Source: Pythium myriotylum
Lineage: Eukaryota > Oomycota > Peronosporomycetes > Pythiales > Pythiaceae
Reading direction: 5' to 3'
Length of the DNA stretch: 64,000 bases
NCBI GenBank assembly: GCA_023091665.1
Contig: JALJCQ010000022.1
Span: forward strand, 62,001-126,000
In this document: piece after piece, positions 21,577 through 32,159 of the stretch
How the letters are laid out: the number at the start of each line of letters is the position of its first letter
Numbering within the stretch: position 1 is the stretch's first letter
Made by a program: the position numbers and the translations under genes
Notes under the pieces: generated by a model
The model's input: only the letters and a program-made list of their open reading frames with translations
Databases searched by the model: none
Told to the model about the DNA's origin: nothing

Positions 21577-24500
21577 AAGCCCAGCCGACTCTGCCTCCAC
21601 CGACTTCGCCTCCCCAGCCTTCGCCATGGATTCGACCACCCCAGCTCGCATCAACAAGTTCGACGGAACCAACTTCCACACATGGAAGTTCAAGATGCAG
21701 ATGGTGCTCGAAGAACGCGACGTCTGGGAAGTTGTCTGTGGAGAGGTCAAACTCGAGCAGTGCCAGACCGACGCGGACCGAGCCCTCTTCAAGAAGAAGT
21801 CTCGCAAGGCGCTCGCGATGATCTGTCTCGCGATGGAAGACTCGCAGCTCCCGCTGGTTCGGTCGGCGAGTGGTGCGCAAGATGCATGGTCAAGACTGGA
21901 AGAACACTTCGAGAAGAAGAGCCTTGCCAACAAGCTCTTTCTTCGTCGTCGTTTCTTCACGACCATGATGGAAGAAGGTGACGATGTGCTCACGCACATC
22001 AACAAGCTCAAGACCCTGGCCGAGCAACTCGACGCAGTCGGCGCTCCGGTCAGCGAAGACGACTTGGTGATCACGCTTCTCGGCAGTCTCAGCGAGTCGT
22101 ACCAGTTCCTCATCACGGCGTTGGAGTCGCGTGTCGACGCGCTCACGTGGGAACTCGTGACGTCTCGGCTGCTCCATGAAGACATGAAGCGCAAGGAGCA
22201 AGGTGGCGACGGAGCCACGCTTGGCCAAGCGTTCATGACAAGTGACGCGAAGCCCAAGGGCCGTGCAGTCAAGAAGACTGGCACGTGCAACTACTGCGGC
22301 AAGATCGGTCATTGGGCCGCGGAGTGCCACTCGCGTGTCAAGGACAACGGCAACGGCAACGGCAACGGCAACTCCGGCGGCAACGGCAACGGCAACGGCA
22401 ACCCTCGGCAACGGTTCCAGCGAGCGAACCTTGCGCGAGATGAAGACCCCGGCGAGTACCTGTTCTCGGTCGGGAAGACCCAAGGCAAGTCGAGTCAATC
22501 CACGGCGTGGTTGGTCGACTCGGGTGCGACTCAGCACATGTCGCGAACCAAGCAGTTCATGATGAACTACAAGAAGATTGACCCAGTCGACGTGCATCTG
22601 GCCGATGATGGCACGGTCCAAGCAGTTGGCGTGGGAGACATTCTCATGTCGATGAAGACTCCAAGCGGTGTCAAGAAGGGTTTGCTCACCAACGTGTGGC
22701 ATATCCCCAAGCTCAGCCGCAACCTGTTCTCGGTCGGAAGATTCACGAAGGACGTTGCTCCCGTGACGTTCGACAAGGACGGTTGCTTCGTCGTTCTCAA
22801 GGGCGCCAAGCGGACCATCGGCACTCGTATCGGCAAGGGTCTGTTCAAGCTCAACATGTCTCCAGTATCGACTGAAGCAGCCCACGCCGCCAGTGCAAGA
22901 CGAGGTCGCGCCATGTCCAAGTCGTACCTGTGGCACCTCCGACTCGGTCACATCGGCTTCAGCGGTCTCGAAGCCATCGTCAAGAAGGACCTCGCCGACG
23001 GACTCGATATCGGGTCCGTGCAGGAATGGGAGGTCTGTGAAGGCTGTGGACTCGGCAAGCTGACTCGCGTCAAGTTCCAGTCGGGCACGACCAAGCGGTC
23101 TGCGAATCTGCTTGACGTCGTGTACAGCGATGTGGCCGGCCCCATGAAGACTCCGACTTTCGGCGGCATGAAGTACTTCGCCACGTTCACCGACGACAAG
23201 TCTCGACTGTGCAAGTTGTACCTCATGCGGTCCAAGGACGAAGTCTACGACAAGTTCGTCGAGTTCGTCAACTGGGCCGAGAACCAAACCGGTCGTCGAG
23301 TCAAGGTGCTTCGAACCGACGGCGGCGGCGAGTACCAGTCGGCCAAACTTGCCAAGTTCTGTCGCAAGCGTGGCATCGAGCACGACGTCACGCCGCCATA
23401 CACGCCTCAGTTGAACGGTGTGGCGGAGCGCATGAACCGAACGATCGGTGAGTGTGGTCGTTGCAAGCTCCACCATGCCAACTTGTCCGACGAGTACTGG
23501 GGCGAAGCCGTCATGACTGCAGTCGAAGTTCGCAACCGACTTCCGACCCGCGCTCAAGACTTGTACAAGTCGCCGTACGAAGAATGGTACGGGAAGAAGC
23601 CCTTGCTCGCCAACTTCAAGGTGTTCGGCTGCCATGCGTACGTCCACGTGCCGAAGGAGAAGCGGTCGAAGTTCGACGCCCGAGCCATCTTGTGTCGGTT
23701 CCTCGGCTACTCGGACCACGAGAAGGCGTATCGGTTTGAAGAAATCGCAACCGGCCGGATCGTGATCAGTCGAGACGCGCAGTTCATGGAAGACACGTTC
23801 GACGATGGCAAGCGCGAAGAACCCTGGAGCAAGTCCGTCGAGTTCCGCGACGAGGATGATGATCAAGATCAAGATGAAGCAACCGACAACCAAGATGATG
23901 AAGACATGGGTGAGCAGCCAGCCTCACCAGCACCAAGTCAGCGCAGCTACGAGCGACCGGAGTGGCAACAGGGCCAGCGGTCGCAGCGTCCAGCAGCACC
24001 AGCATCGGCCCAGCAGCCGAATGTCGACTACGCACCAGGGTCCAAGCGCCACTCTCGCACCCACTCGCTCGAGAACCTGGCTGAACCGCCAGTTGAGAAG
24101 CGCTACGGACGGGTTGGACGCACAAGTGGTGCGACTCCACCACCCACGCAAGGTCCAAGGACATCGCTCGAAGATCTGTCTGCACTGCTCACGTCGATCG
24201 AAGAGGAAGGCGTAGAAGATGAAGATGAAGAAGGCGAAGACGTGCAAGAACAAGGGGGAGAAGACCAAGATTACGAAGAGTTTGCTCTCGTCGTGAATTC
24301 AGGGGGAGAGTTGCCGACATCGTTCAAGTCGGCGAAGGAATCCGACGACGCCAGCAACTGGAAGGAAGCCTGCGACTCCGAGCTCGAGTTGCCCAAGAAA
24401 AACGAGACATGGGACCTTGTCCCTTTGCCAGCCGGACGCAAGGCCATCACCAGCAAGTGGGTGTTCAAGGTCAAGGAAACCGCCGAAGGACTCGTCGAGC

Positions 24501-25936
24501 GGTACAAGGCTCGACTCGTTGCCAAGGGGTTCCTGCAGAAGTACGGCATCGACTTCGAAGAGACGTTCGCACCCGTCGCCAAGTTCACGTCGATCCGCAC
24601 CATCCTCAGCATCGCCGCTCGACACAAGCTCATGATCCATCAGATGGATGTCAAGACGGCGTTCCTGAACGGCAACCTCGACGAAGAAATCTACATGAAG
24701 CAGCCCGAAGGCTTCGTCGACCACCGCCACCCCGACTACGTGTGCAAGCTCAAGCGCTCGCTCTACGGTCTCAAGCAGTCGCCACGCATGTGGAACCAGA
24801 CCATCGACGCCTTCATGCGCAAGGTCGGCTTCACCAAGTGCGAGATGGACCACTGCGTGTACGTGAAGCGGAGCGGCTCAGCGATGATCTTCGTGGTGAT
24901 CTACGTCGACGACCTCATCCTCGCCTGCAACAGCCTCGAGTTGCTCACGGCGACCAAGCGTGCACTCAGCGAACGCTTCGAGATGTCCGACCTCGGCGAA
25001 CTCAAGTACTGCCTCGGCATGGAAGTTGATCAAGACCCCAAGTCCGGCGACGTGACCATGCGGCAGACCAAGTTCCTGCAGTCGATCCTGACCAAGTTCG
25101 GCATGCAAGACTGCAAACCAGTGAGGACTCCTCAAGACCCCGGGCTGAAGCTGACCAAGGCCATGTGTGAAGGTGGTTGCAAGCACGAAGACACCATGAA
25201 GAACGTGCCGTACCGAAGTGCAGTCGGCGCACTCATGTACCTCATGGTCGGCACTCGACCAGACCTCGCAGCGGCAGTCGGCACACTCAGCCAGTTCGCC
25301 GCGGACCCGTGTCCAACACATTGGCAAGCTCTCAAGCGTGTGCTCCGGTATCTGCAAGCGACTCCGACCTACGGCCTGCAGTTCTCGGCATCGAACGACG
25401 GAAGACTGGTCGGCTACTCCGACGCCGACTGGGCTGGCGACATCGAGTCACGTCGAAGCACCAGCGGCTACGTGTTCATGCTCAACGGCGGATGCATCAG
25501 CTGGCGCAGCAAGAAGCAGCGAACTGTCGCCCTCTCCTCGACCGAAGCAGAGTACATGGCTCTATCGGAAGCAATCCAAGAAGCCGTGTGGCTCAAGGCA
25601 TTCCTGTGCGAACTCGGCGAAGTTACAAGTGACCAAGCACTCACGGTGTACGAAGACAACCAAGGTGCCATCGCGTTGGCCAAGAACCCCGAGTTCCACA
25701 AGCGCACCAAGCACATCGACATTCGCTACCACTTCGTTCGTGAGAAGGTCGAGGACGGTCAAGTGTGTCTGCAGTATTGCCCGACCCAAGACATGCTTGC
25801 CGACATCATGACCAAGCCGATCCCCACCGTCCAGTTCGACGTGCTCCGCACCAAGCTTGGTATTCAAGACGCAGTCGAGTCGAGGGGGAGTGTTGAAGAT
25901 GATGCGCCTCGAACCCAGCGTCATCATTCCAGTTGA
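21569..25936 (+). CDS. Copia Gag-Pol polyprotein, copy 2
   Basis: 1,455 residues, uninterrupted, with all domains and catalytic residues of copy 1 at the same positions. The differences noticed are few: CEGCGLGK for CEGCALGK next to the integrase zinc site, ELELPKKNE for ELESLKKNE before RT, VDHRHPD for VDQRHPD, EVTSDQ for EVASDQ, and LGIQDAV for LGVQDAV. The replacements cluster in the RT/RNase H half, which suggests recombination or gene conversion between subfamilies. Both copies could encode active enzymes. Confidence 0.95.
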   Translation: MSPSPADSASTDFASPAFAMDSTTPARINKFDGTNFHTWKFKMQMVLEERDVWEVVCGEVKLEQCQTDADRALFKKKSRKALAMICLAMEDSQLPLVRSASGAQDAWSRLEEHFEKKSLANKLFLRRRFFTTMMEEGDDVLTHINKLKTLAEQLDAVGAPVSEDDLVITLLGSLSESYQFLITALESRVDALTWELVTSRLLHEDMKRKEQGGDGATLGQAFMTSDAKPKGRAVKKTGTCNYCGKIGHWAAECHSRVKDNGNGNGNGNSGGNGNGNGNPRQRFQRANLARDEDPGEYLFSVGKTQGKSSQSTAWLVDSGATQHMSRTKQFMMNYKKIDPVDVHLADDGTVQAVGVGDILMSMKTPSGVKKGLLTNVWHIPKLSRNLFSVGRFTKDVAPVTFDKDGCFVVLKGAKRTIGTRIGKGLFKLNMSPVSTEAAHAASARRGRAMSKSYLWHLRLGHIGFSGLEAIVKKDLADGLDIGSVQEWEVCEGCGLGKLTRVKFQSGTTKRSANLLDVVYSDVAGPMKTPTFGGMKYFATFTDDKSRLCKLYLMRSKDEVYDKFVEFVNWAENQTGRRVKVLRTDGGGEYQSAKLAKFCRKRGIEHDVTPPYTPQLNGVAERMNRTIGECGRCKLHHANLSDEYWGEAVMTAVEVRNRLPTRAQDLYKSPYEEWYGKKPLLANFKVFGCHAYVHVPKEKRSKFDARAILCRFLGYSDHEKAYRFEEIATGRIVISRDAQFMEDTFDDGKREEPWSKSVEFRDEDDDQDQDEATDNQDDEDMGEQPASPAPSQRSYERPEWQQGQRSQRPAAPASAQQPNVDYAPGSKRHSRTHSLENLAEPPVEKRYGRVGRTSGATPPPTQGPRTSLEDLSALLTSIEEEGVEDEDEEGEDVQEQGGEDQDYEEFALVVNSGGELPTSFKSAKESDDASNWKEACDSELELPKKNETWDLVPLPAGRKAITSKWVFKVKETAEGLVERYKARLVAKGFLQKYGIDFEETFAPVAKFTSIRTILSIAARHKLMIHQMDVKTAFLNGNLDEEIYMKQPEGFVDHRHPDYVCKLKRSLYGLKQSPRMWNQTIDAFMRKVGFTKCEMDHCVYVKRSGSAMIFVVIYVDDLILACNSLELLTATKRALSERFEMSDLGELKYCLGMEVDQDPKSGDVTMRQTKFLQSILTKFGMQDCKPVRTPQDPGLKLTKAMCEGGCKHEDTMKNVPYRSAVGALMYLMVGTRPDLAAAVGTLSQFAADPCPTHWQALKRVLRYLQATPTYGLQFSASNDGRLVGYSDADWAGDIESRRSTSGYVFMLNGGCISWRSKKQRTVALSSTEAEYMALSEAIQEAVWLKAFLCELGEVTSDQALTVYEDNQGAIALAKNPEFHKRTKHIDIRYHFVREKVEDGQVCLQYCPTQDMLADIMTKPIPTVQFDVLRTKLGIQDAVESRGSVEDDAPRTQRHHSS
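25882..25890 (+). promoter_or_regulatory. Polypurine tract of copy 2
   Basis: GAGGGGGAG directly before the LTR at 25891. Confidence 0.85.
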
Positions 25937-26248
25937 AGCTCGGCAGTTGAAGCTCGGCTGTAGAAGATTCTCCTGCAGAAGATTCTCCGTGGAAGATTCT
26001 CCTGCAGAAGATTCGACATGTGGAAGATTCTCCGTCTGGTTCTGGTTTGAATCCAGTGCCACCCATCGACTTCGTTGAAGTATCCACGAAGTCAGTTTAT
26101 GTTTGCATATGTTTACGATAGGTAGGACATACATTTGATTATGGTAGCGTAGGACACACACAGACGGCTTAGAGGTAGCAGTAGCGAACTAAGTCCCGAT
26201 CAATTCACTTTGCATTTTGCATCCCACCAACCAAGCGACCTTCCAACA
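25891..26248 (+). repeat. Copia LTR, 358-bp variant
   Basis: It has an extra 15-bp GATTCTCCTGCAGAA unit in place of the second GACATGTGG unit. The same variant is used by the minus-strand LTRs from 38149 to 48206. It is the right border of the left array. Confidence 0.95.
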
Positions 26249-26253
26249 GAGAA
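26249..26253. repeat. Right target-site duplication GAGAA
   Basis: Partner of 16548-16552. Host (gypsy-derived) sequence resumes here. Confidence 0.7.
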
Positions 26254-26340
26254 GCGTCTCAAGTTCCTCAAGGAAGACGCTCAGTGGAGCACACGGAAGG
26301 TCCGTCTCAGTCAAGTCGACTGTCCCTGTCTATTATAGAC

Positions 26341-26767
26341 ATGGGTACAAGACCCAAGCAGAAGGCCACGAAGATGGCGAGAACGCCGCGTTCGGCGCAG
26401 TCGAAGCTTCGACAATGTCCACCGACCTCATCGGTTGCGTTGGACAACGCTCGCATCAAGCCAGAGTGGCTGGCTCAGTTTGGTGTTGGTACACCGAGCA
26501 GTTCTCTGCGGTGTAGCCATCACGCCCGAGCGTGTGGCCGACAACACGAAGTTGTCCGGCAACGTCGTTGTTCGACTGCCACGGGTATCCCCGCACTCCA
26601 CGCACTCAGTTGAGTCGCTGGATGAGGCTAGCCAGCCTCTCGAGTACTTGGTAGTACTCGCGGTGGATACCCACCGACCACAGTCTCCAGTATCAGACTG
26701 GACCCAGTTCTGGGCACCGTCAAGAGACGAAGTTTGCGAGATCGCATCGTACAGACCTGTACGCTAG
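26341..26767 (+). pseudogene. Unrecognised frameshifted ORF downstream of gypsy pol
   Basis: An ATG at 26341 opens a basic stretch (MGTRPKQKATKMARTPRSAQ). Past about 26510 the sensible frame switches to one containing AITPERVADNTKLSGN and ending at 26767. The two halves look like one protein broken by a frameshift. I do not recognise a domain. A third ORF of a gypsy element or an unrelated captured gene are both possible. Confidence 0.35.
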
Positions 26768-27158
26768 CACAAGGCAAGAACCCACCGCACTGAGTGTGCG
26801 TGCCAAGTTCGGGCTTGCCGCGAGCTCGCAATGGTCATCTGACCATGCCATTTTGGCTTGCCGCCGTTTGACGGCAAAATGGCCCAGTTTTGGGGGATCG
26901 TCATGATCCAGTGGTCGCTGGCGACCGCGCGCACGTCTGCATGCGTCTCATGACGCAGCGAGGTGTTGCGCCAAGCCGCTGCGGCTCTCGATCAGCCGTT
27001 GTCGAAAAATCGACACGCGACTTCGCGCTCATGGTCGCCATGAGTCTGTACCCATTTCCGTGTGGGCCCTCGGAAATTCCGCACTGGAATAGGCTCGTGA
27101 TCCTTTTCTAGGGCACGAATGTTCCTAAATTAGGGACAAGGGTGTTCCTCATTTTGGG

Positions 27159-27177
27159 TGGGTGGGTGGGTGGGGGA
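27159..27177 (+). promoter_or_regulatory. Polypurine-like (GGGT)n tract before a gypsy LTR
   Basis: GGGTGGGTGGGTGGGGGA runs up to TGTAACGGGG. It fits a plus-strand primer of a gypsy element. Its four G-runs could also fold as a G-quadruplex. Confidence 0.45.
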
Positions 27178-27595
27178 TGTAACGGGGTACAAGGTTACAC
27201 AAGTAGGTTAGGTTGTGTAGGTACATAACGTGTGTGGTCCACTTGGAGGAAAAGCTACCCTAAGTAGTGACTCTCTTTTATTAGATTCAGTAGGTAATAT
27301 CCCGGGGTATTAGATACCAGGGATATCAGGTATAGGAGGGACTATTCCCCAGGGGAGTAATCTGAATACAGGGAGTTCGCCTTTTGCCAAGTCTTTGGCG
27401 CTCGTCGACAGGGGTCGACTCGGAGCGGCTGCTCACGCTTCCTCAAGCGCAGGTGCTGTGTACGGTCGTGGACCTTTACACTGAATGAAGGTCCACACTC
27501 CACAGGGTCGAGCCACCCCCAAAAAAAGTCGATCATTTGTAATCACCGAAATGTAGCCATGTTCGTCACAACTGATTTGTAACCCTTGGGTTACA
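27178..27595 (+). repeat. Candidate Ty3/gypsy LTR
   Basis: It starts TGTAACGGGG after the polypurine-like tract and ends ...GGGTTACA, giving TGTAAC/GTTACA terminal inverted repeats over 418 bp. No second copy is in the window, so the borders are not confirmed. The right end includes a perfect 11-bp inverted repeat (27575-27598). Confidence 0.45.
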
Positions 27596-27950
27596 AATGG
27601 GCAATGGCATTTTCAAGTGCTGGTACATCCCGAGCCGTGATGCACGCGCGCATGAGCACATGCACATCCGTGTACGTGTCCTGGAGTGGCTCCCACGAGT
27701 CTTCTTCGGCTTCAAGGCCACCCACCCCACCAAGAGGTCTTGCTGGCGTATGGTGTTGTTGCGGCGATGATCGCGGATCCCGCCGACAGCCATGGTAACC
27801 TTTTGGTGGACCACATGGCGTCGGATCTCCTCTGTCTCGTTGAGACTCGCATTGTGACACATTCTATGGAGAGAAAACGTGGTGGAAGGAGCTCGGCGTT
27901 CAAAGAACCCCTTGTCAACGTTCTCGGAGTCGCAGTGTAGTCTACTCTGA
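27591..27950 (-). pseudogene. Second gypsy integrase chromodomain remnant, opposite strand
   Basis: On the minus strand the order is HQSRL, then TEEIRRHVVHQ, DHRRNNTIRQQDLLVGW, a frameshift, then GLEAEEDSWEPLQ and a short tail ending at 27591. This matches the SRL box followed by the chromodomain at the end of gypsy integrases (HR-N ... LLV-W ... EDSWEPL). It is a different lineage from the chromodomain at 3847-4569. Its stop lies in the candidate LTR, so the true C-terminus is probably lost. Confidence 0.6.
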
Positions 27951-28168
27951 TGACCCCGCGTCCAAAGGTGTTATACTACAGCATCGCTGACACCTACGCA
28001 CCTCGACAGGTCCCAAAGCTTGTTCCCTGGGGGAATGCTCTCTCCGTTGGGATGGACACGAGTCGGATCGACAATTCAGCCTCAAAACGATGCGAATGTG
28101 GACATTTTAGCCATACTGCAAACGTAGTCTTATTTATTATTGATTGTGTCTTCAAAAGGAGTTCGTAA
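27951..28168. other. No gene recognised (218 bp before the tRNA)
   Basis: Short AT-rich stretch upstream of the tRNA. No coding or repeat signal was recognised. Confidence 0.5.
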
Positions 28169-28248
28169 GGTACGATGGCCGAGTGGTCTAAGGCGCTGGA
28201 TTTAGGCTCCAGTCTTCACGGGCGTGGGTTCAAATCCCACTCGTATCA
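28169..28248 (+). tRNA. tRNA-Leu (anticodon UAG)
   Basis: A cloverleaf can be drawn by eye. The acceptor GGTACGA pairs with TCGTATC (one G-U), with discriminator A at 28248. The D arm is GCC/GGC, and the anticodon stem CTGGA/TCCAG surrounds loop TTTAGGC with anticodon TAG at 28203-28205. An 11-nt variable arm is present as expected for leucine, and the T arm is GTGGG-TTCAAAT-CCCAC. A box (TGGCCGAGTGG) and B box (GGTTCAAATCC) are both present. There is no intron, and CCA is not encoded. No clear run of four T follows within about 60 bp, which is unusual for a pol III gene. Confidence 0.9.
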
Positions 28249-28565
28249 CTTGTTCTTGTCGCCCGAATACATGTGCTGGACCTCCTGACGCTGATAAAGT
28301 CGTATTCGTGTGACAGTGTTGCTATTCACAGCGGTCGCGTCCGACAAACGTCGTACGATTTCCCCCAACTGACAATGAACGTCACTGAAATAGACTGGAC
28401 AATGATGAAACGATCAACAATCAGCCTGTTGGGAGATTTTGTCTGACAATTCGCAGACGCCAAACGCTGTCCAGATCGCAGTAGGATGTCGAAGGTCAGT
28501 GCCGCCGAGGTCCGTGCCTCATGCATTAGTGCATCCACCGTACACGAAGGGCGTATGAGAGCAAC

Positions 28566-29196
28566 TTGAATATCATCAGCAAGTGGATCAAAAAGTCACT
28601 ACCCAACCCGGAGCTCTTCTTCGATACCAGCGGCAGCATCAACGTGAGTGTCTTCACACCCCAGCACTTCGAAGACTTCTTGCTAGACCGATTCAACGAC
28701 CCTACAAATCAGGTCAAAACGACCACACTGAGCGGGTTCCGCAGCGCGTTGAAGGATCTCTCCGAGAGTGACAGTGCTAGACGAATCGTGGATGAAGCCA
28801 ACCGGCATTCCACCGCATGTTGTCTTGTACAAGCAACAACAAAGGACTCAAGAGTCTGTTGAGCGCCTATCAAGTATCGTACTGGCGGGTATGTCCGAAC
28901 TCATCGAGGAGAAGGGTGTGTGCTGGCAACATCACACATAGCCTCCTCAAAGAAACAATCAGAGACCTGATCAGGGACATCACCACGCCATCGGACGCCA
29001 ATTTACCTCCACAGTCATCGCCACCGGCTGACTATCTGCTACACTTCTGGGGCAACAAGCTCCACGCTCTCCCAGAGGACTTCGACTTCCCGAGTCGACA
29101 CGTTCGGCGCATCGCAGCTCTGGTGGTTTGGCAACAAGGCTCTCAAACAACCGCCCTACAAAGCGATCTGTACCGTGAATCTGTCCACGCGCAAGA
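28566..29196 (+). pseudogene. Crypton-like tyrosine recombinase remnant, plus strand
   Basis: It opens with a SAM-like N-terminal segment (FTPQHFEDFLLDRF, TLSGFRSALKDL) typical of oomycete tyrosine-recombinase elements. The catalytic middle is absent. After a jump it continues with the C-terminal blocks IPPHVVLYKQQQ, then in another frame LHALPEDFDFP and WWFGNKALKQPPYKAI. The C-terminal blocks parallel those in the minus-strand copy at 29983-30940 (IPPRCALL, LPEDFDL, IPPLRF), so both belong to one family. There is no proper ATG and at least two frame breaks. Confidence 0.5.
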
Positions 29197-29445
29197 AGCA
29201 ACAAGCAAATCATCGATGCCCTTTACCAGCGCGCAAGGCCGCTGGCAGATGCACTCGGAATCGACAGCTGGATCCATCATTATCGAACGCACAACAAGAT
29301 GGCCGATGCCATGGCCAACTTGGCAATGGACTCTCAAGCCAGCGCTCAAGTTCTCCACCCAACCTCACAGGACGGCCACTCCAACCTTCCCCATCTGCTC
29401 TCTAACGATCTACTTCCGTGGTGGACTTCCTCCCCACCGCGTTGA
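29197..29445 (+). pseudogene. RNase H C-terminal remnant of a retroelement
   Basis: In the frame SNKQIIDALYQRARPLADAL it continues with HHYRTHNKMADAMANLAMD, the last conserved block of RNase H (histidine, then N--AD--AN-A-D), and ends at a stop at 29443-29445. It is spliced onto the recombinase remnant without a recognisable border. Confidence 0.45.
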
Positions 29446-29982
29446 GCAACCGTAGGTCTTGCACGTACTGCATGTAGCTATTAGGAATCACACAGTTGAC
29501 CTCAATAGACTTCACTTCGAAACGAAGCATATCATCGAGTGTGTGGAAGAAGCCACAGCGCGGCCAATGCCACAAAAGCCAACGGAGGAAGAGGCTGATG
29601 GGCTGTATGGCATTGCGAAGGGAATCCTCCCGATCGAGCCAGCAACAGAGAAGTCGTGCAAGCGACGCTCGACTCAACTGCGCATGGTGACGGCGCTCCG
29701 GCTTGTTCGTTATCCGTATAAGCCAAACGCCGCCAAGTGGCTGAATCATGCAAAGCGGCATACTTTTAGCCAATAGTCATTCAGTACGACAACTGTCAGA
29801 CGAATGCTCAACACAATTGAACTGAGAGTTCACGTGCACCCACTCTACCCGTCCTGTTTGTCCAATCGGTGTTGCCCGGAAATTATGGGACGGTGGAGGA
29901 ACTCAGTACCACGTGGTTTATAACGTCTGTGACATGTGAGCAAATTGTGAATTGAGGAAAAACTGCTATAATTTTTGGAGTG
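29446..29982. other. No gene recognised (about 540 bp)
   Basis: It contains an open plus-strand stretch of 105 codons (29459-29776) and an overlapping minus-strand one. Neither has an ATG in a sensible place or a recognisable motif. Probably decayed TE sequence. Confidence 0.4.
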
Positions 29983-30940
29983 TCAATCAGACAAGTGTGG
30001 GCGCAACGACCTACGAATCCTGCGGAGCTTGTTTACAACTGTTCTCCAGTTAAGCTGACTTGACCGTTGTACACGAGCCCTTCTCGTGGTTGTCGCAAAC
30101 TCGATGTTATCTTCAATTGCATCGAACACTCCACATGCATCAACTACACGAAGCCGTCGTATCTGTAATCCGTTTGATCTTGCCGCATCCTCGTCCAATC
30201 TTATAAGAAAACGAAGATCACTGAGTTACTTTTTGGTGTTTCTGTCTGCGACGTCGCTTGACTCGAACCGCAACGGTGGGATGCGATTATCCTGGCTTTC
30301 GCACATCCACATCACCCACGTATGGTGTGGATTCCCTCACACAAGTCGAAATCTTCAGGTAGGCGACGGAATCCTCCACCCCACTCGTACAGCAGCGTTC
30401 GCGAACTTTCGTCTTCGACTCCTACATCGTCGGACCCATGGTCATTGGGTTGCTGCATTCTGACCAAGAATGAAGGAAGCCCGGTACGTGCAATGGAATT
30501 TTCAATGATGCTCTCCAGAGCCGAACAAGTCAATCCACCGCGGTATCCCAACGTGGACGTCACACCTGCGACAATGCCTTGAACAGCACCTGTTTGGAAC
30601 TGCCTCACGGACACTTCCACACGATGCATCTTTCCCAGCAAAGCGCAGCGTGGTGGTATGGCTGAGGATCGAATTATAGAGCAGCTAGCACTGCATTCCT
30701 CCTCGAGACCGCATTCAATCTTCGACCGCAGTTCTTGAACCAGCGGCGGACGAGAGAATAGAGGAAGCACGTGAGAGGTCGGGATCACTTCACACAGATA
30801 TTCGCAGTGATAGATTAGTGATGCAAGTACGAGCTCGAGTACGCGGCGCATTTCGGCTGAAACGCCACCGAACGCCAACTTGAGTCCGTCTTCAACACTA
30901 TCATCAATAATCACTAGAGACCATCACCCAAGCGCTGGTA
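29983..30940 (-). pseudogene. Crypton-like tyrosine recombinase, C-terminal part
   Basis: Read on the minus strand: VEDGLKLAFGG, ASLIYHCEYL, an IPPRCALL block, LPEDFDL, then after a frame break DNRIPPLRF, DRNTKK, and a basic tail ending at 29983. These are the regions that follow the catalytic domain in oomycete Crypton-like proteins. The catalytic part of the same gene lies at 33558-34212. The two are separated by about 2.6 kb that looks inserted. Stops and shifts make it non-functional. Confidence 0.5.
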
Positions 30941-31055
30941 GGGGGCTCGCCCATTGGTTTTTGTTGAATACACCCCCTTTTGAAATTATTGCGGTTGGCG
31001 TTTTTGTGACATCGTGAGGCTTGAGTGACAGATGTAACGCAAATCAGTAGTTCAA

Positions 31056-31987
31056 CATGAAATGGGACACGAGACTTGAACGTCAGAGAAAAAAAAAAAA
31101 TCCCCAAGCGGTTTTCAATCGCGGAGAAGAAGCGCTACTTGCGGGAGTACCAGCAAAATTTGCGGGGAGAGACACAATCCCAGTTCTGTTCTCGTCATGA
31201 GCTTGGCATGTCAATGTTCTCTAAGTGGCTGTCCAGCGTGGACGATATCATGTCCACGCCCGATTCTCGAAGTAATCGAGATATTAATGCAGCAAGCCAG
31301 CATGGAAAGCAGCGTATTCGCGCACAGATTTCAGCTGCGGTGGCTCGTGATGAATCAGTTGGCGTGACCGACGTGATGCGATGGACTGAGCAGCTGTCTC
31401 CGCAGATATTTGATAGTGTACGAAACTACAGTGGTCGATACATGATGTGCGCGCGGCGCGCGCGGCTCCTGCGCGAATGTCGACCAATTTTGCCGCCAGT
31501 CGCGGACACTACTACTATTGTGGCTGATGATGACGGTGTCACGTCTGCGCGTGGAGCGAATACAGGTATGGTGGTTCGTACACCCATATATGCGAGACGT
31601 ATTACATGAGTGTGCTACCAGACTCTACGTCCTCATCGAACTTTGATGCTGAAGATGATGCCGTGGACGCAGCACTAACGGGGTTCCAATACGTTGAAAC
31701 CATTGTGTTCGAGAGTGTCTCCGAGAAACAGGCTCGAATTGTAGATGACGCCACGCAATGCGCTTGCACGAGTAAGATTCGCCGATATCTTGTCTTTCGC
31801 CGAGTCTAACTTTTCTTTTGAACAGTGCAATGTGGCGCTGACTGTGCAAATCGGCTCTTACAGCTAGAGTGTGGTGTGTGGAACTGCAGGGCTCTAGCTT
31901 GCTCTAATCGTATGCTTCAGGTCGGGAGCTCATACCTCTCCCAGCTTGAAGTATTCAAGACTTGTTCAAGACTCCCCACCACGTGAC
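31056..31987 (+). pseudogene. HTH plus AWS-domain gene with two short introns, SET domain lost
   Basis: From the ATG at 31056 the frame meets an A12 run (31089-31100). A shift there enters KKRYLREYQQNLRGETQSQF...MSMFSKWL, which looks like a helix-turn-helix of the pogo/psq type. Two introns fit the sequence: 31566-31621 (GTATGG...CTACCAG, 56 nt) and 31772-31825 (GTAAGA...GAACAG, 54 nt). Joined, the exons read through an acidic linker into a Cys-rich block with the order C-x-C, C-x3-C-x-NR, EC, C-x4-C-x-NR, the AWS signature that precedes SET methyltransferase domains. It is followed by LEVFKT, then a stop at 31985-31987. The SET catalytic domain is missing. Domain names are by motif only. Confidence 0.45.
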
Positions 31988-32159
31988 TATGCATAAGCAG
32001 CGCTGCAAGCAGAACCCAGACCAAGACAAAGTATGTCGCTTCCATGAGGCTGACCGGCGTCGCAGTCGAATTGATGTGAATTGCGCGATTTGCGGACAGC
32101 ATTTTGAAGTTCGCAGTACCTACAGCAAGCACATGAAGGCTCACAGAGATTCGAGGTAG
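31965..32159 (+). pseudogene. C2H2 zinc-finger fragment
   Basis: An open stretch without an ATG. It has a degenerate finger end (HVTMHKQRC) and one classical C2H2 finger, CAIC then 12 residues then H-x3-H (KHMKAH). It is out of frame with the AWS gene just upstream and begins at a repeated TTCAAGACT. It may be a displaced exon or part of a second gene. Confidence 0.45.

Larger units (their letters stand above)
21222..26248 (+). mobile_element. Complete Ty1/copia element, copy 2
   Basis: Structurally complete, but the two LTRs differ in length (343 and 358 bp). Replacements typical of a second subfamily, such as LPKKNE and VDHRHPD, recur in the minus-strand array at 38507-48206. The right end is followed by GAGAA. 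Confidence 0.93.
26249..27177 (+). mobile_element. 3' internal region of the interrupted gypsy element
   Basis: It lies between the copia insertion site and a polypurine-like tract plus candidate LTR at 27178. With the chromodomain end at 16521 it makes a plausible gypsy 3' region: chromodomain, stop, about 1 kb, then LTR. It holds a frameshifted ORF (26341-26767) and a hairpin at 26847-26883 (GCCATTTT/AAAATGGC with an inner GCCG/CGGC). Between 26770 and 27150 I see no gene. Confidence 0.5.

Noticed and set aside
29402..29776. Overlapping open frames on both strands
   Set aside because: No ATG in a credible place and no conserved motif. Listed only as unrecognised sequence.
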